Of a DNA stretch of 64,000 nucleotides, positions 20,321 through 32,811 are shown piece after piece. Both the position numbers and the translations under genes were made by a program. Every line of letters starts with the position of its first letter. Within the stretch, counting starts at the first letter, position 1. The stretch lies in contig NC_133650.1 of NCBI RefSeq assembly GCF_009905375.1, positions 144,096,476-144,160,475 on the forward strand, given 5' to 3'. This DNA is from Apium graveolens (taxonomy: Eukaryota > Streptophyta > Magnoliopsida > Apiales > Apiaceae). The notes below the pieces were generated by a model. It worked only from the letters and a program-made list of their open reading frames with translations, had not been told where the DNA came from and searched no databases.

Positions 20321-23300
20321 CCTGCTTTAAGTGCGGTCGGGAAGGTCACTATTCAACTAAGTGCCCATCATCAACCCCTGCCGTTATTCCAACCACCACT
20401 TGTCATCAGTGTGGACGCCCAGGTCATTGGAAGAGGGAATGCCCAATGAACAAACCAGCAGCTTCGGGAGCAAGCAGGGTTACTTCTAATAAGCCACCTA
20501 CTGCGAGGACTTTCAACATGATAGTCCAGGATGCTATGAAAGATTTAGATGTGATAGCAGGTACCCTTTCTCTAAATTCAGTCAGTGCAAATGTTTTATT
20601 TGATTCGGGAGCAACTAAATCTTTTATATCAAAGGACTTTGCGCGTAAGTTAAGACTTAAGGTTGAACCCTTGATAGAACCCTTGCAAGTAGAATTAGCC
20701 AATCATGAAATTATTCTTGTTAACCAGATTCACCCCGCCTGTGAGATAGGCATAGGGGAGCAATCCTTTAGTGTTGATCCGATTCCTTTTAAATTAGGGG
20801 AGTTTGATGTAATTTTGGGAATGGACTGGCTATCTAGCAATGATTCTCAGATAGACTGTAAAGGGAAGAAAGTTAAGCTAAATATCCCAGGGAAGAAAGA
20901 AGTTATATTTAGAGGAAAGAGGCAGACGCAGAGATTTTTGACCATGGCCCAGGCCAAAAGGATGCTACGAAAAGGAAATGAGGCCTACCTAGCCTATGTG
21001 GTGGACACGCAGAAGGAGGTGCCCAACTTACAAGATATTCCAGTAGTCAACGAATTTGAAGATGTATTCCCACAAGACCTTCCGGGATTACCACCCGATA
21101 GAGTGATTGAATTTTCTATTGAGTTGGCCCCAGGGACGGCGCCAGTTTCAAAAGCACCTTACCGGTTAGCCCCGTTAGAAATGAAGGAATTAGCTATCCA
21201 ATTGCAGGAACTCTTGGATAAGGGTATGATAAGACCCAGTGTGTCTCCGTGGGGAGCACCAGTTTTATTTGTTAAGAAGAAAGATGGGAGCATGAGGCTG
21301 TGCATCGACTATCGAGAGTTGAACAAGCTAACCATAAAGAATAGGTACCCATTACCTAGAATAGACGATCTGTTCGACCAGCTAAAGGATGCTGTTTATT
21401 TTTCCAAGATTGACCTGAGAACTGGATATCACCAACTAAAGATTAAACCCGAAGATATTTCCAAGACAGCGTTCCGTACCAGATATGGGCATTATGAGTT
21501 CTTGGTAATGTCCTTTGGATTAACCAACGCCCCAGCGGCTTTCATGGATTTAATGAATAGAGTATTTAAGAAGTACTTGGACAAATGTGTGATAGTTTTT
21601 ATCGATGATATTTTGATCTACTCAAGGACTGAGACAGAACATGCAGAGCATTTGAGGATAGCTCTAGGAATACTCAGAGAGGAGCAGTTGTATGCCAAAT
21701 TCTCGAAGTGTGAATTCTGGCGGAATGAAGTACAGTTTTTAGGACATGTGATCAATAAAGAAGGAGTATTGGTCGACCCCTCCAAGATAGAGGCGGTCTC
21801 AAATTGGGAAAGGCCAAAAACACCCACAGAGGTAAGGAGTTTCATAGGATTGGCCGGCTACTATCGTAGATTTGTACAGGACTTTGCGAAGATCGCAGCC
21901 CCTTTGACACGACTTACTCGTAAGACAAAGAAGTTTGAATGGACGGAGAAATGCGAGAACAGTTTTCAAGAATTAAAGAAAAGGTTGATAACGGCTCCGG
22001 TGTTGGCATTGCCGAACGGAAAAGGAGATTTTGTGATATATAGTGACGTGTCGCACAAAGGATTAGGGTGTGTGCTTATGCAGCACGGTAAAGTGATTGC
22101 GTATGTATCGAGACAACTGAAGGAATACGAGGTTAGATATCCTACTCATGACCTTGAGCTCACGGCAATAGTATTTGCCTTAAAAATTTGGAGGCACTAC
22201 TTGTATGGAGAGAAGTGCGAGATTTTCACAGACCATAAAAGCCTGAAGTACATATTTACGCAGAAAGAGCTCAACATGCGCCAGAGGAGATGGTTAGAAC
22301 TAATCAAGGACTATGATTGTGAGATTCTCTATCATCCAGGGAAAGCCAATGTGGTGGTTGATGCCCTTAGTAGAAAGGAAAGACTCAGAATGATAACAAC
22401 TTCGGAAGAATTGATAAGGGATTTTGAGAGAATGGAAATAGAAGTAAAGGTAACCGGAACCGGAACTGAAAAGCTTTTTGAGATCTCAATGCAGCCAGAG
22501 TTATTGGAAAAGATCAGATTGTGCCAAGAGAAAATAATGAATGAAGGCAGAGAGTCAATGACTGGAGAGGAGATCCATACTGAGAAAGATGATAAAGGGA
22601 TAATGAGGTACTCCTACCGGATTTGGGTTCCAAATGTTCAAGAGCTTAAAGATGAGATTTTGGATGAAAGCCATAGTTCAAGGTATTCCATTCACCCGGG
22701 AAGTACCAAGATGTATAGGGATCTGAAGGAATATTACTGGTGGCCCAACATGAAGAGGGACGTAGCAGAATGGGTAAACAAATGTTTGACTTGCCAAAGG
22801 GTAAAAGCAGAGCACCAGAGACCCAGTGGACTCTTACGACCCCTGGAGATTCCCGAATGGAAATGGGAACAGATAGCGATGGATTTTGTTGTAGGCTTGC
22901 CAAGGACGAAAGCCCATCACGACGCCATTTGGGTAATTATAGACCGACTGACAAAGTCAGCTCATTTCATTCCTATCAATGAGAGATACACAGTCGATAG
23001 ACTGGTGGACATTTACCTTAAGGAAATAGTGACGCGATATGGAGTCCCAGCGTCCATTGTCTCAGACCGAGACCCCAGGTTCAACTCCAGATTTTGGAGG
23101 AGCTTTCAGGAATGTGCGGGGACCAAGTTAAATATGAGTACCGCGTACCACCCCCAGACGGATGGGCAGAGTGAAAGGACCATCCAGACACTAGAGGATA
23201 TGTTGAGAGTCTGTGCAATAGACTTTAAAGGGAGTTGGGATGATCACTTTCCGTTGATCGAGTTTTCTTATAACAATAGCTTTCATGCTAGCATCGGAAT

Positions 23301-23745
23301 GCCGCCTTATGAGGCCCTGTACGGAAGAAGGTGTCGATCTCCCTTATACTGGGATGAAGTGGGGGTGCGGAAGATGCTCGGACCCGAAGTGGTCCAAAGG
23401 ACCAAAGATATAGTGGATCTTATCAGAGGGCGACTTGTAGCAGCCCAAGACAGACAGAAGAAATATGCAGACCTAGCCCGAAAGGACAAGGAATATGAAG
23501 TCGGGGACTTAGTACTGCTAAAGGTATCCCCTTGGAAGGGATTAATGAGGTTCGGAAGGAAAGGAAAACTAAGCCCAAGATACATTGGACCTTTTGAGAT
23601 ATTAAGACGGATTGGAAAGTTAGCTTACGAGCTAGCCTTACCCCCTAACTTGCAACAAGTTCATAATGTGTTCCATGTGTCAATGCTAAGCAAGTATCAT
23701 CGGGATGCCAGACACATAGTGGAGTACGAGCAGGTGGATATGTAG
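20321..23745 (+). CDS. pol: Gypsy-A zinc knuckles and pol (PR-RT-RNase H-integrase)
   Basis: Two CX2CX4HX4C knuckles ([28 protein letters not shown]) precede the first ATG at 20446 and are open in the same frame. Counting from that ATG: protease FDSGAT (~53), RT with [17 protein letters not shown] and catalytic FIDDILIYS (~385), RNase H with [21 protein letters not shown] and VVDALSRK (~528-645), integrase zinc finger H-H-C-C (~745-785) and catalytic D, D, E in MDFVVG (~811), VSDRDPRF (~874) and SERTIQTLE (~909), then a GPY-type segment [12 protein letters not shown]. All catalytic residues I can check are present. The frame ends TAG at 23743, before the chromodomain. Confidence 0.95.
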
Positions 23746-23922
23746 CCAGATCTAACTTATGTGGAGAAGCCAGTAAGGATTATAGATAAGAAGGAGCAGG
23801 TGCTTCGGAACAAAGTGATCAAGCTAGTCAGAGTGCTATGGCAGAATCATAATGTGGAAGAATCAACTTGGGAACTAGAGAGCACAATGCTAGAAAAGTA
23901 CCCCCATTTATTTTCTATTTGA
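23746..23922 (+). pseudogene. Chromodomain-like tail of Gypsy-A pol, cut off by a TAG
   Basis: In frame after the TAG at 23743-23745, 58 codons run to a TGA at 23920-23922. They contain RIIDKKEQVLRNK, IKLVRVLWQNH and VEESTWELES, the pattern of the chromodomain ending of chromovirus integrases (targeting to chromatin). The same tail exists in decayed form in Gypsy-B, where the corresponding place is CAA rather than TAG, so the stop here is a point change in Gypsy-A. Confidence 0.8.
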
Positions 23923-23938
23923 TTCCGGGACGGAATCC

Positions 23939-23955
23939 TTTTAAGGAAGGGAGAC
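23939..23955 (+). other. Gypsy-A polypurine tract
   Basis: TTTTAAGGAAGGGAGAC abuts the 3' LTR start at 23956; Gypsy-B has the near-identical TTTTAAGGAGGGGAGAC. Confidence 0.88.
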
Positions 23956-26900
23956 TGTAATAACCCCCAAAATTTTGAACTTTTTATAACCCTTGTGAAT
24001 AGTGTTTTAGCTGAATGAGAAAACTTTTCATGCCACACTATGTAGGGGTTCTATTATGGATATTCTGAGATTTTATTAGTACTCTATATGGTATATGAGT
24101 GTATGTAAAGATCGTCAGAATCCAATTCCGAACACTCGGGTTTTTCCCGGAAATACACTAGATACGGAGAGAATTGAGTATAAGGTAACAGGATAAAAAG
24201 GATTTAAATTAAAGGATTATAATAGAGGATCATAAAAAGGAATATAATGTATTGAGAAAGGTTATGGGAACCTAAGTAATAAGATCCCGGGTATGATCCT
24301 TCAAACGATAAACGAAAATGAAAGTTAAGCGAACCGTATAACAGATCAGCGGTCATTAGGCAAACAATTAGGAAGTTAATCAAAGGGATTAGAGATAGTG
24401 ATGTCACCCAACCAATGAGAAGAGGACAAGGAGGGAAAGATGACATCACAACATGACATAGGCATGACATGGGAAGGAAGGAGATGTGGTGGATTTTTAA
24501 CCACACAAAATCAAGGTTAAATTGGTAATTAACCAAAAACAAAACAAAACCAAATCAACCAAGCCAAATAATTCATTCTTCATCAAAACAAAAAAAAAAG
24601 AAACCAAGGCATTATTCTTCAATTGCTCTCGGCTTTTTACTATTCCAAAGGCAAGAAATTTCAAAAATTCAAGATCCAAGCTTCCTAAATTGGTGAGTTA
24701 ATTCCCTAATCATCCTTATGCATAGTTAGGGCTATATCATGAGTTTAAGCCATCAATTCTTTCTCAATCTTCTTTATTAAATCAATGAAGAAGACAATGA
24801 ATAGTGTTTTCAAGTTTTTAACTTGAAATTTTTCTTGTTTTCCTTTAAGATCCAAGCATCCCTAAGACTTCTCAAAGCTTCTTAAGGCTCCCTAGCTACT
24901 CCCACCACTTCAAGGAAGGTATATCATCTCCAAACCCTAGATTCCTATGTTTATTAAGATGATTTTGGTTATTATGGTGATATTGTAGCTTAATGTTTGT
25001 GGTTTAGAGTTTGGGTAGAAGTGGTATTCAAATGGAATGGTAAATCTTGTTGTTTTGGTTAAAAGAATGTAGTATAGTTAAATTCAAGCTTAGGCATAAG
25101 TATGAATGTTAAAAATTGAATTGATTGAGGCTGTTATGATGTGATAAGGATGGATTTTGGTTGTATGATTGATTTGAGGTTGAATTGGGATGGTTTTTGA
25201 ATGGTTTAAAATTGGGAAATCGCGTAAACATAGTCGTCGTAACGTCCGATTTTCTTTAGACTGTTTTTGTGCATAACATTAGGACCCGAGAACCCCCTTC
25301 TAGATTATGACCATTGCCATGTCTAGATAGATCGTGTTACGAGCTTCATTTTGATATGTAGTTCGTTCGATTCCGATGCACGGTTTAGGAGAAACGACCG
25401 TTTCGAGTAACGGCATTTCGCGAACGAAACACTTCCCCTCGCCTTACTTTGAAACCTTGGTTAAGGACCTTAAATGACTAATTGGGGTAAGAAACATTTA
25501 TGGTAAGTGTGTTAGGAAGTTAGTAAGACACTCGCGAAGGAATCGCCTTAAAACTCGTAAAGGTTAAATTATTAAAAATGGTGGAGCCGAGGGTACTCGA
25601 GTGACTTAAGAGAATCAATAAGCGCAAAACAAGCGTTAGAGTCTAAGTTAGTTAAAGTATAGATTTACAAGTGACTTTGGTTTAATTCCAACTTACTTGT
25701 TGTTTATAGGTTACCAGACTCATCCCAAGCCTTTTATCACCCCAAGTCGCTCAGGCAAGTTTTCTACCCGTTATACTGTTGTTGTGATGTATATATGTAT
25801 ATGCATCATCTTGTGATAGATGCATGTTGGTTAATTAGCAAATTTTGCGATATATTGAAGCATGCTGATATGGTATATATATATGCATGCCTGTTTCGTA
25901 TTCTTGCCATATATATCTGTTGGTTCAGTTGATAATACCTATGCTAGAGGATAGCAGTATTTTGCATATACCCTTATTATAAGGACCCAAAAGGTGAAAA
26001 CATTTTCTAAAACCGGGAGTCGAGGATCCCGAATAGATTTTGTATATATGTTTATATATATAATTATATATATATGGTTATAGTTTTCAAAACTATTAAT
26101 CGAATAAGGGTTATTCGATAACTTTATATTATTTATTGAATATTATTTCGAATATTCATCCGAGGACTTATGACTCCTTTATTTTATTATTGAATATTGT
26201 TTCGAATATTCATTCGAGGGCTTATGACTCAGTTTATATTATTTAATGATTATTAATTGGATAGTCATTTGAGGATGTATTGACTCCTTTATTTTATTTA
26301 ATGAATATTATTTATAATATTCATTCGAGGTATTATGACTCCGCTTATTATTTAAATATATTCTTTATTTTATTAAAGAATAAGGTATCAATAATCAAAC
26401 TTATTTTCGATTATTCAAATAAAGATAGTACTTTCATATAAGTATATCTTTGGTTATTTAATATCCATTTCAAGTATAAGTTTTAATACTTCTACTTCGA
26501 TTACTTTTATAAGGATTATCTTTATGAGAATATTATTTAAATAATAATATTCAGACATTTTCTAAATATATTGGGACTGATTTACTTCATTAAATCAGCA
26601 TTACTCCAAACACTCTTTAAAGTGTTTTCGAGTCTTCAAAATGATTTTTAAAAGTTAGAGCGGATCACAAAACTCATTTTTTTTATATTTAAGATCTTCC
26701 TTTTAAAAAGGGGATTTAAATACTCGCTCAAAACCTGAAGGATCCGGCTCTATGGTGTATTTTATATTCGCAACAAGGTTGCAGTTTTGGTAAATGAATT
26801 GATTACTTACCCAACATTCGGGAAGTAAGTCCATCTATTGAGTCGGCATAAGCAACATGGGCTCAGTGGGCGTCCATGATAGTGTAAGTGGCTCAGTGGG

Positions 26901-27919
26901 AGTCCATCAAATGCATAAGTGGCTGAGTGGCAGTCCAGCATAAGGTCCTATTGTGGCCAGGGTGATGACCAGTGGGGAATTCGTCCATCTACTATAGAAA
27001 AGGTTATTTATTGGTATCTTTGCCTGATCAGCGAGATATCTGGTTTATGCCAAAATTCTTTTCCTTTCCAAAATTCATTGGATGTTCCAAACTCTGTTCA
27101 TACTTTACATGACAGAGGTTATCAGGAAATGTATAAAGAAAATGTATATGTGGATATATATATATATATATATCAGAACTTAATGAAGTATATCATAACT
27201 TCATTTCCTTTAATAATATTTCAAAGATTTAATCTATTCAAATCTTGTCTTGTAGTCTCATCTATGTGATGAACTGTTGAAAGCTCATTATACTTTGAAC
27301 AGTGGTAGTTCAAGTAGCTTTATAAATGATATAAGTGTAGTGAAGTATTTGGTAACTTCATCCCTTGTTTTTACTTATATCTAGTAAGTAATTATCTTAC
27401 ACATGATAAAAGATTCTAGTAAGTATCCATTTAGATACTTATATTATTGTTATCACTATATATTATCTTGCGAGCTGTAAGGCTCACTCTTGCTTTATTT
27501 CTTCATCACACAACAACAGTTAGGAAAGATGGCCAGACTCCAGCAGACCCAGCGCAAGCGCGTGGGAAGCGTCCGGCGTCTTCCCGATGATGTTGTGGCT
27601 GCTATAGCTGCAGAGGTAGATCTATTGCCAGGCATTCTATTTTTGAGAATCAAATTATGTATAATTATAACTTGTGACAGATAATGGCAATTAACTGTAA
27701 ATTTATCAAGTAATCATTTTGGGTTGTAATAACTTTTAAATTGTGGATTCAAAGACTTGTACTTATTTCAATTTCATCTCTAAGACTATAACGGGTTGTG
27801 GTGTGTGTTAGTGTGGGGTCACAGCATAAGGTTATTTATTATTAATTAAGTGAAGTGATATTTTGGAAAGAAAGACCGTGACGACCCGGATCCCCTACCC
27901 CGGATCTGGGGGTGTTACA
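23956..27919 (+). repeat. Gypsy-A 3' LTR (3964 bp)
   Basis: Same termini and inner features as the 5' LTR: ~55 bp units at 26123-26345, TGGCTCAGTGGG triplet near 26860-26938, and leader exon copy at 27529-27615 with the GTAGAT donor retained. It differs from the 5' LTR by scattered single bases and small indels (for example a loss near 27629). Confidence 0.95.
27529..27615 (+). other. 3' LTR copy of the putative leader exon (Gypsy-A)
   Basis: An 87-base frame identical in layout to 17729-17815, with a few substitutions (for example GTCCGGCG for GTCCCGCG), still open and still followed by GTAGAT. No acceptor lies downstream inside the element. Confidence 0.5.
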
Positions 27920-27924
27920 TATTT
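27920..27924. repeat. Target site duplication of Gypsy-A, right (TATTT)
   Basis: TATTT immediately after GTGTTACA, matching 14149-14153. Confidence 0.97.
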
Positions 27925-28516
27925 GATAATGTCATGTCTAATATGATTTATGTTTAGTTTTCAGATCTTACTTAAACAGGACAAATCAGTACTTAACTGA
28001 AATCAGCACTTATACTGAAGTCAGAACTTAAGTCATCAGTACTTAAGGTTCAGGAGATATTTATCAGAAGATAATATCAGGACTTAAAAGAAATGTTCAG
28101 ATAAGGAAGGCGGCTGATTGAAAGGAAAAGAAGATCAAGACAAACATAAGAAGAGATATGCATGAAGAAGGAATTCTATGATGAATAGAATACTTGGAAG
28201 AAAAGATATCTGATTGATATATTTTAGGAAGCAGAATTATATTCCATATCAATTAGCGTTTATCTTGTACCTGTGTAGTATATAAACACAGACATAGGGT
28301 TTACACTATAAGTGTTATCATTATCGAGAAGATTATTCATTGTAACCCTAGCAGCTCTCGTGATATTTGTTCATCACTGAGAGAGGACAGTTTCATACTG
28401 TAACAGAGTTTATTGTTTTGAATAAAGTTTGTTTTCTGTTACTTAAGTTATTAAAGTTCGATTTGATTGTGTTATACACTGTATTCACCCCCCTCTACAG
28501 TGTGTGTGACCTAACA
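27925..28516 (+). repeat. Sire-1 3' LTR, remaining 592 bases
   Basis: Continues the LTR interrupted at 14153 (GATAATGTCATGTCTAATAT...) and ends CTCTACAGTGTGTGTGACCTAACA. Homologous to the Sire-2 LTR fragments at 28517-28743 and 40038-40375. A TATA-like TAGTATATAAACAC lies near 28275. Confidence 0.93.
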
Positions 28517-28743
28517 CATATAGTTGTCCAACTCTCCATGCATGTCTTTATTTGTTTAATCCAGATCCTCTCCTGTAAATCAGCCACATTTCTTATCTGA
28601 AGTCTTCCCGCACTTAACTCCTGATATATCTTCTGACGCCTTAAGTTCTGACTTCAGTAAGTCCTGATTTCCAGTAAATCCTGATATTAAGTTCTAAAAC
28701 TAAACACATCATATTAGACATGACATCATAAATATATCTAACA
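28517..28743 (-). repeat. Sire-2 3' LTR, first 227 bases
   Basis: On the minus strand begins TGTTAGATATATTTATGATG at 28743. The rest is presumably left of the window beyond the Sire-1 5' LTR. A CATAT duplication (28517-28521) would be expected there. Confidence 0.88.
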
Positions 28744-28755
28744 ATCTCCCCCAAC
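28744..28755 (-). other. Sire-2 polypurine tract
   Basis: Reverse complement of ATCTCCCCCAAC, that is GTTGGGGGAGAT, next to the LTR start; identical to the Sire-1 tract. Confidence 0.85.
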
Positions 28756-28889
28756 TTATAAATTATGAAAAATATACAAGTTAATAGATTTGATGATGTC
28801 AAAAATATTCAAGTACAAATGCAATGAGAGTTTATTTAGACAACTAACTACAACTTATAGTACATGTAGCTTTACCAATATCACTGGAT

Positions 28890-31800
28890 CAATCTGAATC
28901 TAAAGTGATTCCTTGTAAAGTCTTTTACCATCTTGTCTTTACCTTTACTCAGAACTTCAACTAACTGTGCTTTGACTTACATCAGTTTTTCATCTTTATT
29001 ATCACCAATTTGATAAATGGTTGTTCTGAGTGCTGGAATAGATGTTCTTTCAAGACCATCTCGAAGTCTGATAACTCTAGGATGTGAAGAGTCTTCATTG
29101 TAGCATAGACAATTTCCTTTCAGAATAACTTCCACCTTAGCAGAGTTCTTCCTCATAGAATTTCTCTTTCATCATCTTTAGTTATTTGTGGAATGTACTG
29201 AGAAGCCTTTGTACCAAAGATTCTGAGAAGATCTCTTATAGCCTTCAAAATATATTCTGACCATCTTCTTGTAACATCAGATTTTACTTCCAGAAGGTAG
29301 TGAATATATTGAAGCTCTTTGACAGACTTCTTTAGCACATCAGTATCAGCTAGTCTGTAAGTTCTGCCATCATTGAGAAATAAGATCAATTTCTCTTTTA
29401 GATCATCTTTATCACGAGCATCCATCACAATTTGAGCAGACAGCACTTTGTCAAGGTGCTTTTGTTTGATTTGTTTATATGGTTTGTCTGTCAACATGAA
29501 AGGATCTCTGAGAGTAACTTCTACTCCTGTTTGTATCTTTTCTTCATCAGAACCTAATCCAGCTCTATCTCTAGGTTGCTTGGCTCTTAACCCAAACGTT
29601 GCAAGTTGATTAAACATTAGATTGGACTTAGGTTCCACTGGAGTAGCTTTGTTCCATAGCAGCTTCTTCTTATCAGCAATTGTCATCTTGTTCAAATCAA
29701 CTTAAGCTCTGTCAGAGGTTCATGTCTTGATGACTTGATCAGGATTTGTTGTTTCATTTATACCTTGCTATTCTAAAATGTCTTCACTCTGTACAACTTG
29801 AGCTATGTCAGAGGTTGTCTTAGATTCTTCTGTTATCTTCTTTCTTTTCAGATTTTTAACAATTTTATCTTCTGCAACTGTATCATCAAAAACCTGAACC
29901 ATTTTACACACAGGATTCATCAGGATTTGAGTAATCTTCATCTCCTATTTTTTGTTGGTTCATCAATCTTTCCTTTCCCTTTTTCCTTGGGATCAATTTC
30001 AACTTGTGATCTTGTCTTGGGCTTTGAAGCCTCAGAAGTTGACCTTTCCTTGATCACAATGCCTTTTCCCTTAGGTCTTGGAGGTTTCTTTGCATTAGAA
30101 GCTTTAGATTTAAGATTTGCCTTCTCATCTGCAAATCTAGCTTCTTCCTCCTTTAGAGTCTCTAAATCCATTCCAGGATTATCCATGAGAAACAATCTTC
30201 TAGCAATTTCTTCATCAAGTGTCTGAATCTTGGGATCTTTATAGTAGACAGTAGTCTCCCTTCCCTTAAGTTTCAGAGTTTGTAAAAACTTCTGAGTGTC
30301 TTGACTTCCAGACTGAATCAGAATATCTGGATTTTTCATCAGACTTTGATCATCAGAACTTGCTTTCGGAACTTGAGCATTCACAGCTTCAAAACTTGTA
30401 TTCTTCTGTATAAATGATTTGCTAGAATTAGAATTTAGTTTCTGTGAAGAAACTTTGCTGCTTTGAACTTGACCTTTGCCCTTGCTAGGGTTTCCCTGGT
30501 GATCTTCAGAATCATTTTTTTCTCCAGAGTTTGGCTAGTTGATCATTTGGACTTAACTACCTTCTCCCCCTTTTTGGCATCATCTATCAGGAGTAGTGAG
30601 AGAAGAAGTTCCACTGAAGATTGGATTTCAGTTAATTGAATTTGTTGAGCAGCTTGATTTTGCAAGAACTCATCCAGTTGGGCCTGCTGCTTTTCTTGAA
30701 CTTTCTCAATTGATTCCACTTTCTCTTAAATAGGTCTGATAAACCTCTTTTTATCTAATTTGATCTCCGAGTCTAGCTTTTGAGCTGTTTCTTGAAGTTT
30801 ATCAATCTTTGCTTGAGTTGTGGAGTGTAGACCTTGAAAAGATTTAGTACTGAGAGCAGTGACTTTAAGTTGTGTCTTAAAATTAGAATTTGTGAGCAAC
30901 TCATTAGCTTTTGAAATATGATCTTTCAGAACATTTGAGCTTGGAATGAAGTCAGGTTCATTCCACTTCTTGGTATATTCAACTCCTCTATGAGTTTCTT
31001 CCCATGGAACAGGAGCATCATCTTCAACAAATTTAAGTAGTGCCTCATTTCCAAGAATTGGAGCATTAACTGGAGCACTGTCTCCAGAACTTGGTAACAT
31101 CTCCTCATCTTCTGATAACACAAGAGTGTGTATAGCTGAAGGAGATTCTGGAACTACTTCATCTGTTTCAGGATCCAAATCCAGAATTGGAGTAGTAGGA
31201 ATATCAACATTTAATGGAGAAACAGGTGGAGTTGACTCCTTTGCTTGTGGTGCTTCCAGATACAAGACAGTTGGTATATGTAACCTGTGAATATCAATTT
31301 CAGGACTTAATCCTGAATCTTCAACTTAGCTTAGATTGGAGAGTGAGGAGGAGAAATCACAGGTTCTGATATGTGAACTTCAGGAATTTCAGATTCCTGA
31401 ATCAGAATTTCTCCAGGTGCTGGAGGGGCTTCAATTACTGTAGGTTCTTGTGAGATCAGAGATTCCTGATCCCCTTCCTCAGCATCTTTAGCATCTTTAG
31501 ATTGAGGTTGTGCCATATGAATACCTGTTCCCATCTTCCTTGATCTTCTAGATGGAGGAGTGACTTTATCTGTATCAGAACTTGAAGGTCTTTTCGTTTT
31601 CAGAATCCCAGAACCCTCAGCTTCATTCTCCTTCTGAAAAATTACATTTTCAGCTTCTACCGTCACAGGTTCTGATACTGGAACCTGGACCTTTTCTTCC
31701 TCATCTGATTCATCTCTCAGAATCAGCCTTCTCTTTCTCCTTGATGGAGATTGAGGAACAGATTTTGTTCTTTTAGTTGTAGGCCTAGAGGATGTGTCAG

Positions 31801-32811
31801 ATTTTATAACTGACACCTTTTGAGAAGTACTAGAGGTTGGTTTGGATTTGAGAGGTGAGGTTCTGATGGTAGGTGCTGATGGTTGTGGTTGAGAGAATTG
31901 TGCTGGTTGGAAATAGGTCTTGATGGTAGGCTGCGGTTGAGAGTTGAAAGGCTGTGTTGGTGGAGGTTGAGAGGGTGCAACTTCAGGAAATTTGGGTGTG
32001 TATATATTGGGATCAGAGTTTACTAAGAACTGTTTTACAGATTCCGGAATTTAAAGGGGTCTTAGTAAGTTTTTTTATTATCAGCAGATAACAAGTCTGT
32101 GAAAGCCCTTTTATGACGTTTAAAAGGTTGAATTGACTCACTAAAGTTTTGAGGCTTATCAGGACAACACAAACTGTAAATAAGCTGACAGAACCTAGAA
32201 AAATATACAGTATTTGGGTCCTCCTTCATCCTATCCCCAATAAAATCCAAAATAGCAGTAGCATAATCAAAATGAGTTTGATTTAGAAGTGCATACCCTA
32301 TTTTCTGACTCAAAATTGGAATAGCATCAAAGTTGGAGCATTTGTTGGCAAAAGTTCTGGTGATGCAGTCAAAAAAGAAACTCCACTCCCTTCTGATGCG
32401 GGGCCTTTTCAGTTGTCCCACTTTGGACAAACTTTTCTCATAGCCAAGATTGGCCATCATACCCTGTAGCAGTGGATCTTCAATCTGAGCATTGAAAGTA
32501 CAATTTTCTGGCAAATGCAGATCTTGTCGAATAGTAGACAAGGTAACCAGGTGCTCATCTTCCCCAGATATGAAAATGATGCTTGGAGACCCATTTTCAT
32601 CACCATCATCATAAAATGTAGTCCTCCAAAACTCCAGTATTTGTGTTCCTGAGAGTGATTATGGTTGGGTTAGAGCATACCCAATCTCACTGTGAGCAAG
32701 AAAGTCTTGGATAAAGTGAAGATCTGAAGGAACATCGTCCTTGGTGAGAATAGCCATATAATTGTTGGGGACGAACTTGGCTTCATTAAATATAACGTCC
32801 TTTGGTGTCAT
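28890..32811 (-). pseudogene. Sire-2 env-position ORF, broken
   Basis: Begins at the ATG 32811-32809 (MTPKDVIFNEAKFVPNNY...), homologous to the Sire-1 ORF start. Fragments at 32541-32062, 31816-31331, 31265-30726, 30384-29938 and 29695-29153 follow the same order: N-terminal domain (GYALLNQTHFDYA, FIGDRM, RFCQLIY), Pro/Ser/Glu-rich middle, coiled-coil-like part, Lys-rich linker, C-terminal domain (IRLRDGLERTSIPALR near 29050). Stops include a TAA just after GYALTQP near 32660. No membrane span is evident. Function unknown; the name env-like reflects position only. Confidence 0.8.

Larger units (their letters stand above)
14154..27919 (+). mobile_element. Gypsy-A: complete Ty3/gypsy chromovirus, probably Tekay clade
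   Basis: A 13,766 bp element with two LTRs of 3970 and 3964 bp, an initiator-Met primer site, an extra ORF, gag, pol with integrase after RNase H (gypsy order), a chromodomain-like tail and a polypurine tract. It is flanked by TATTT on both sides (14149-14153 and 27920-27924). The LTRs differ by only scattered bases and small indels in the parts I compared, so insertion was recent in evolutionary terms. Very long LTRs plus a chromodomain tail fit the Tekay/Del clade. One gag/pol frame break and one stop before the chromodomain suggest it is now defective. Confidence 0.95.
2250..28516 (+). mobile_element. Sire-1: Ty1/copia Sirevirus-like retrotransposon, split by Gypsy-A
   Basis: Visible parts in order are gag (truncated on the left by the family-A LTR), protease, integrase, reverse transcriptase, RNase H, a ~2.4 kb spacer with a small ORF, a very long env-position ORF, a polypurine tract and a 3' LTR. 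The LTR starts TGTTAGATA at 14140, is interrupted at 14154-27919, resumes at 27925 and ends CCTAACA at 28516, about 606 bp in total. Integrase before RT marks it as copia. The RT sequence style and the long ORF after pol fit the Sirevirus (SIRE/Maximus) lineage. Several nonsense codons and frameshifts make it non-autonomous. The 5' LTR lies outside the window. Confidence 0.9.
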
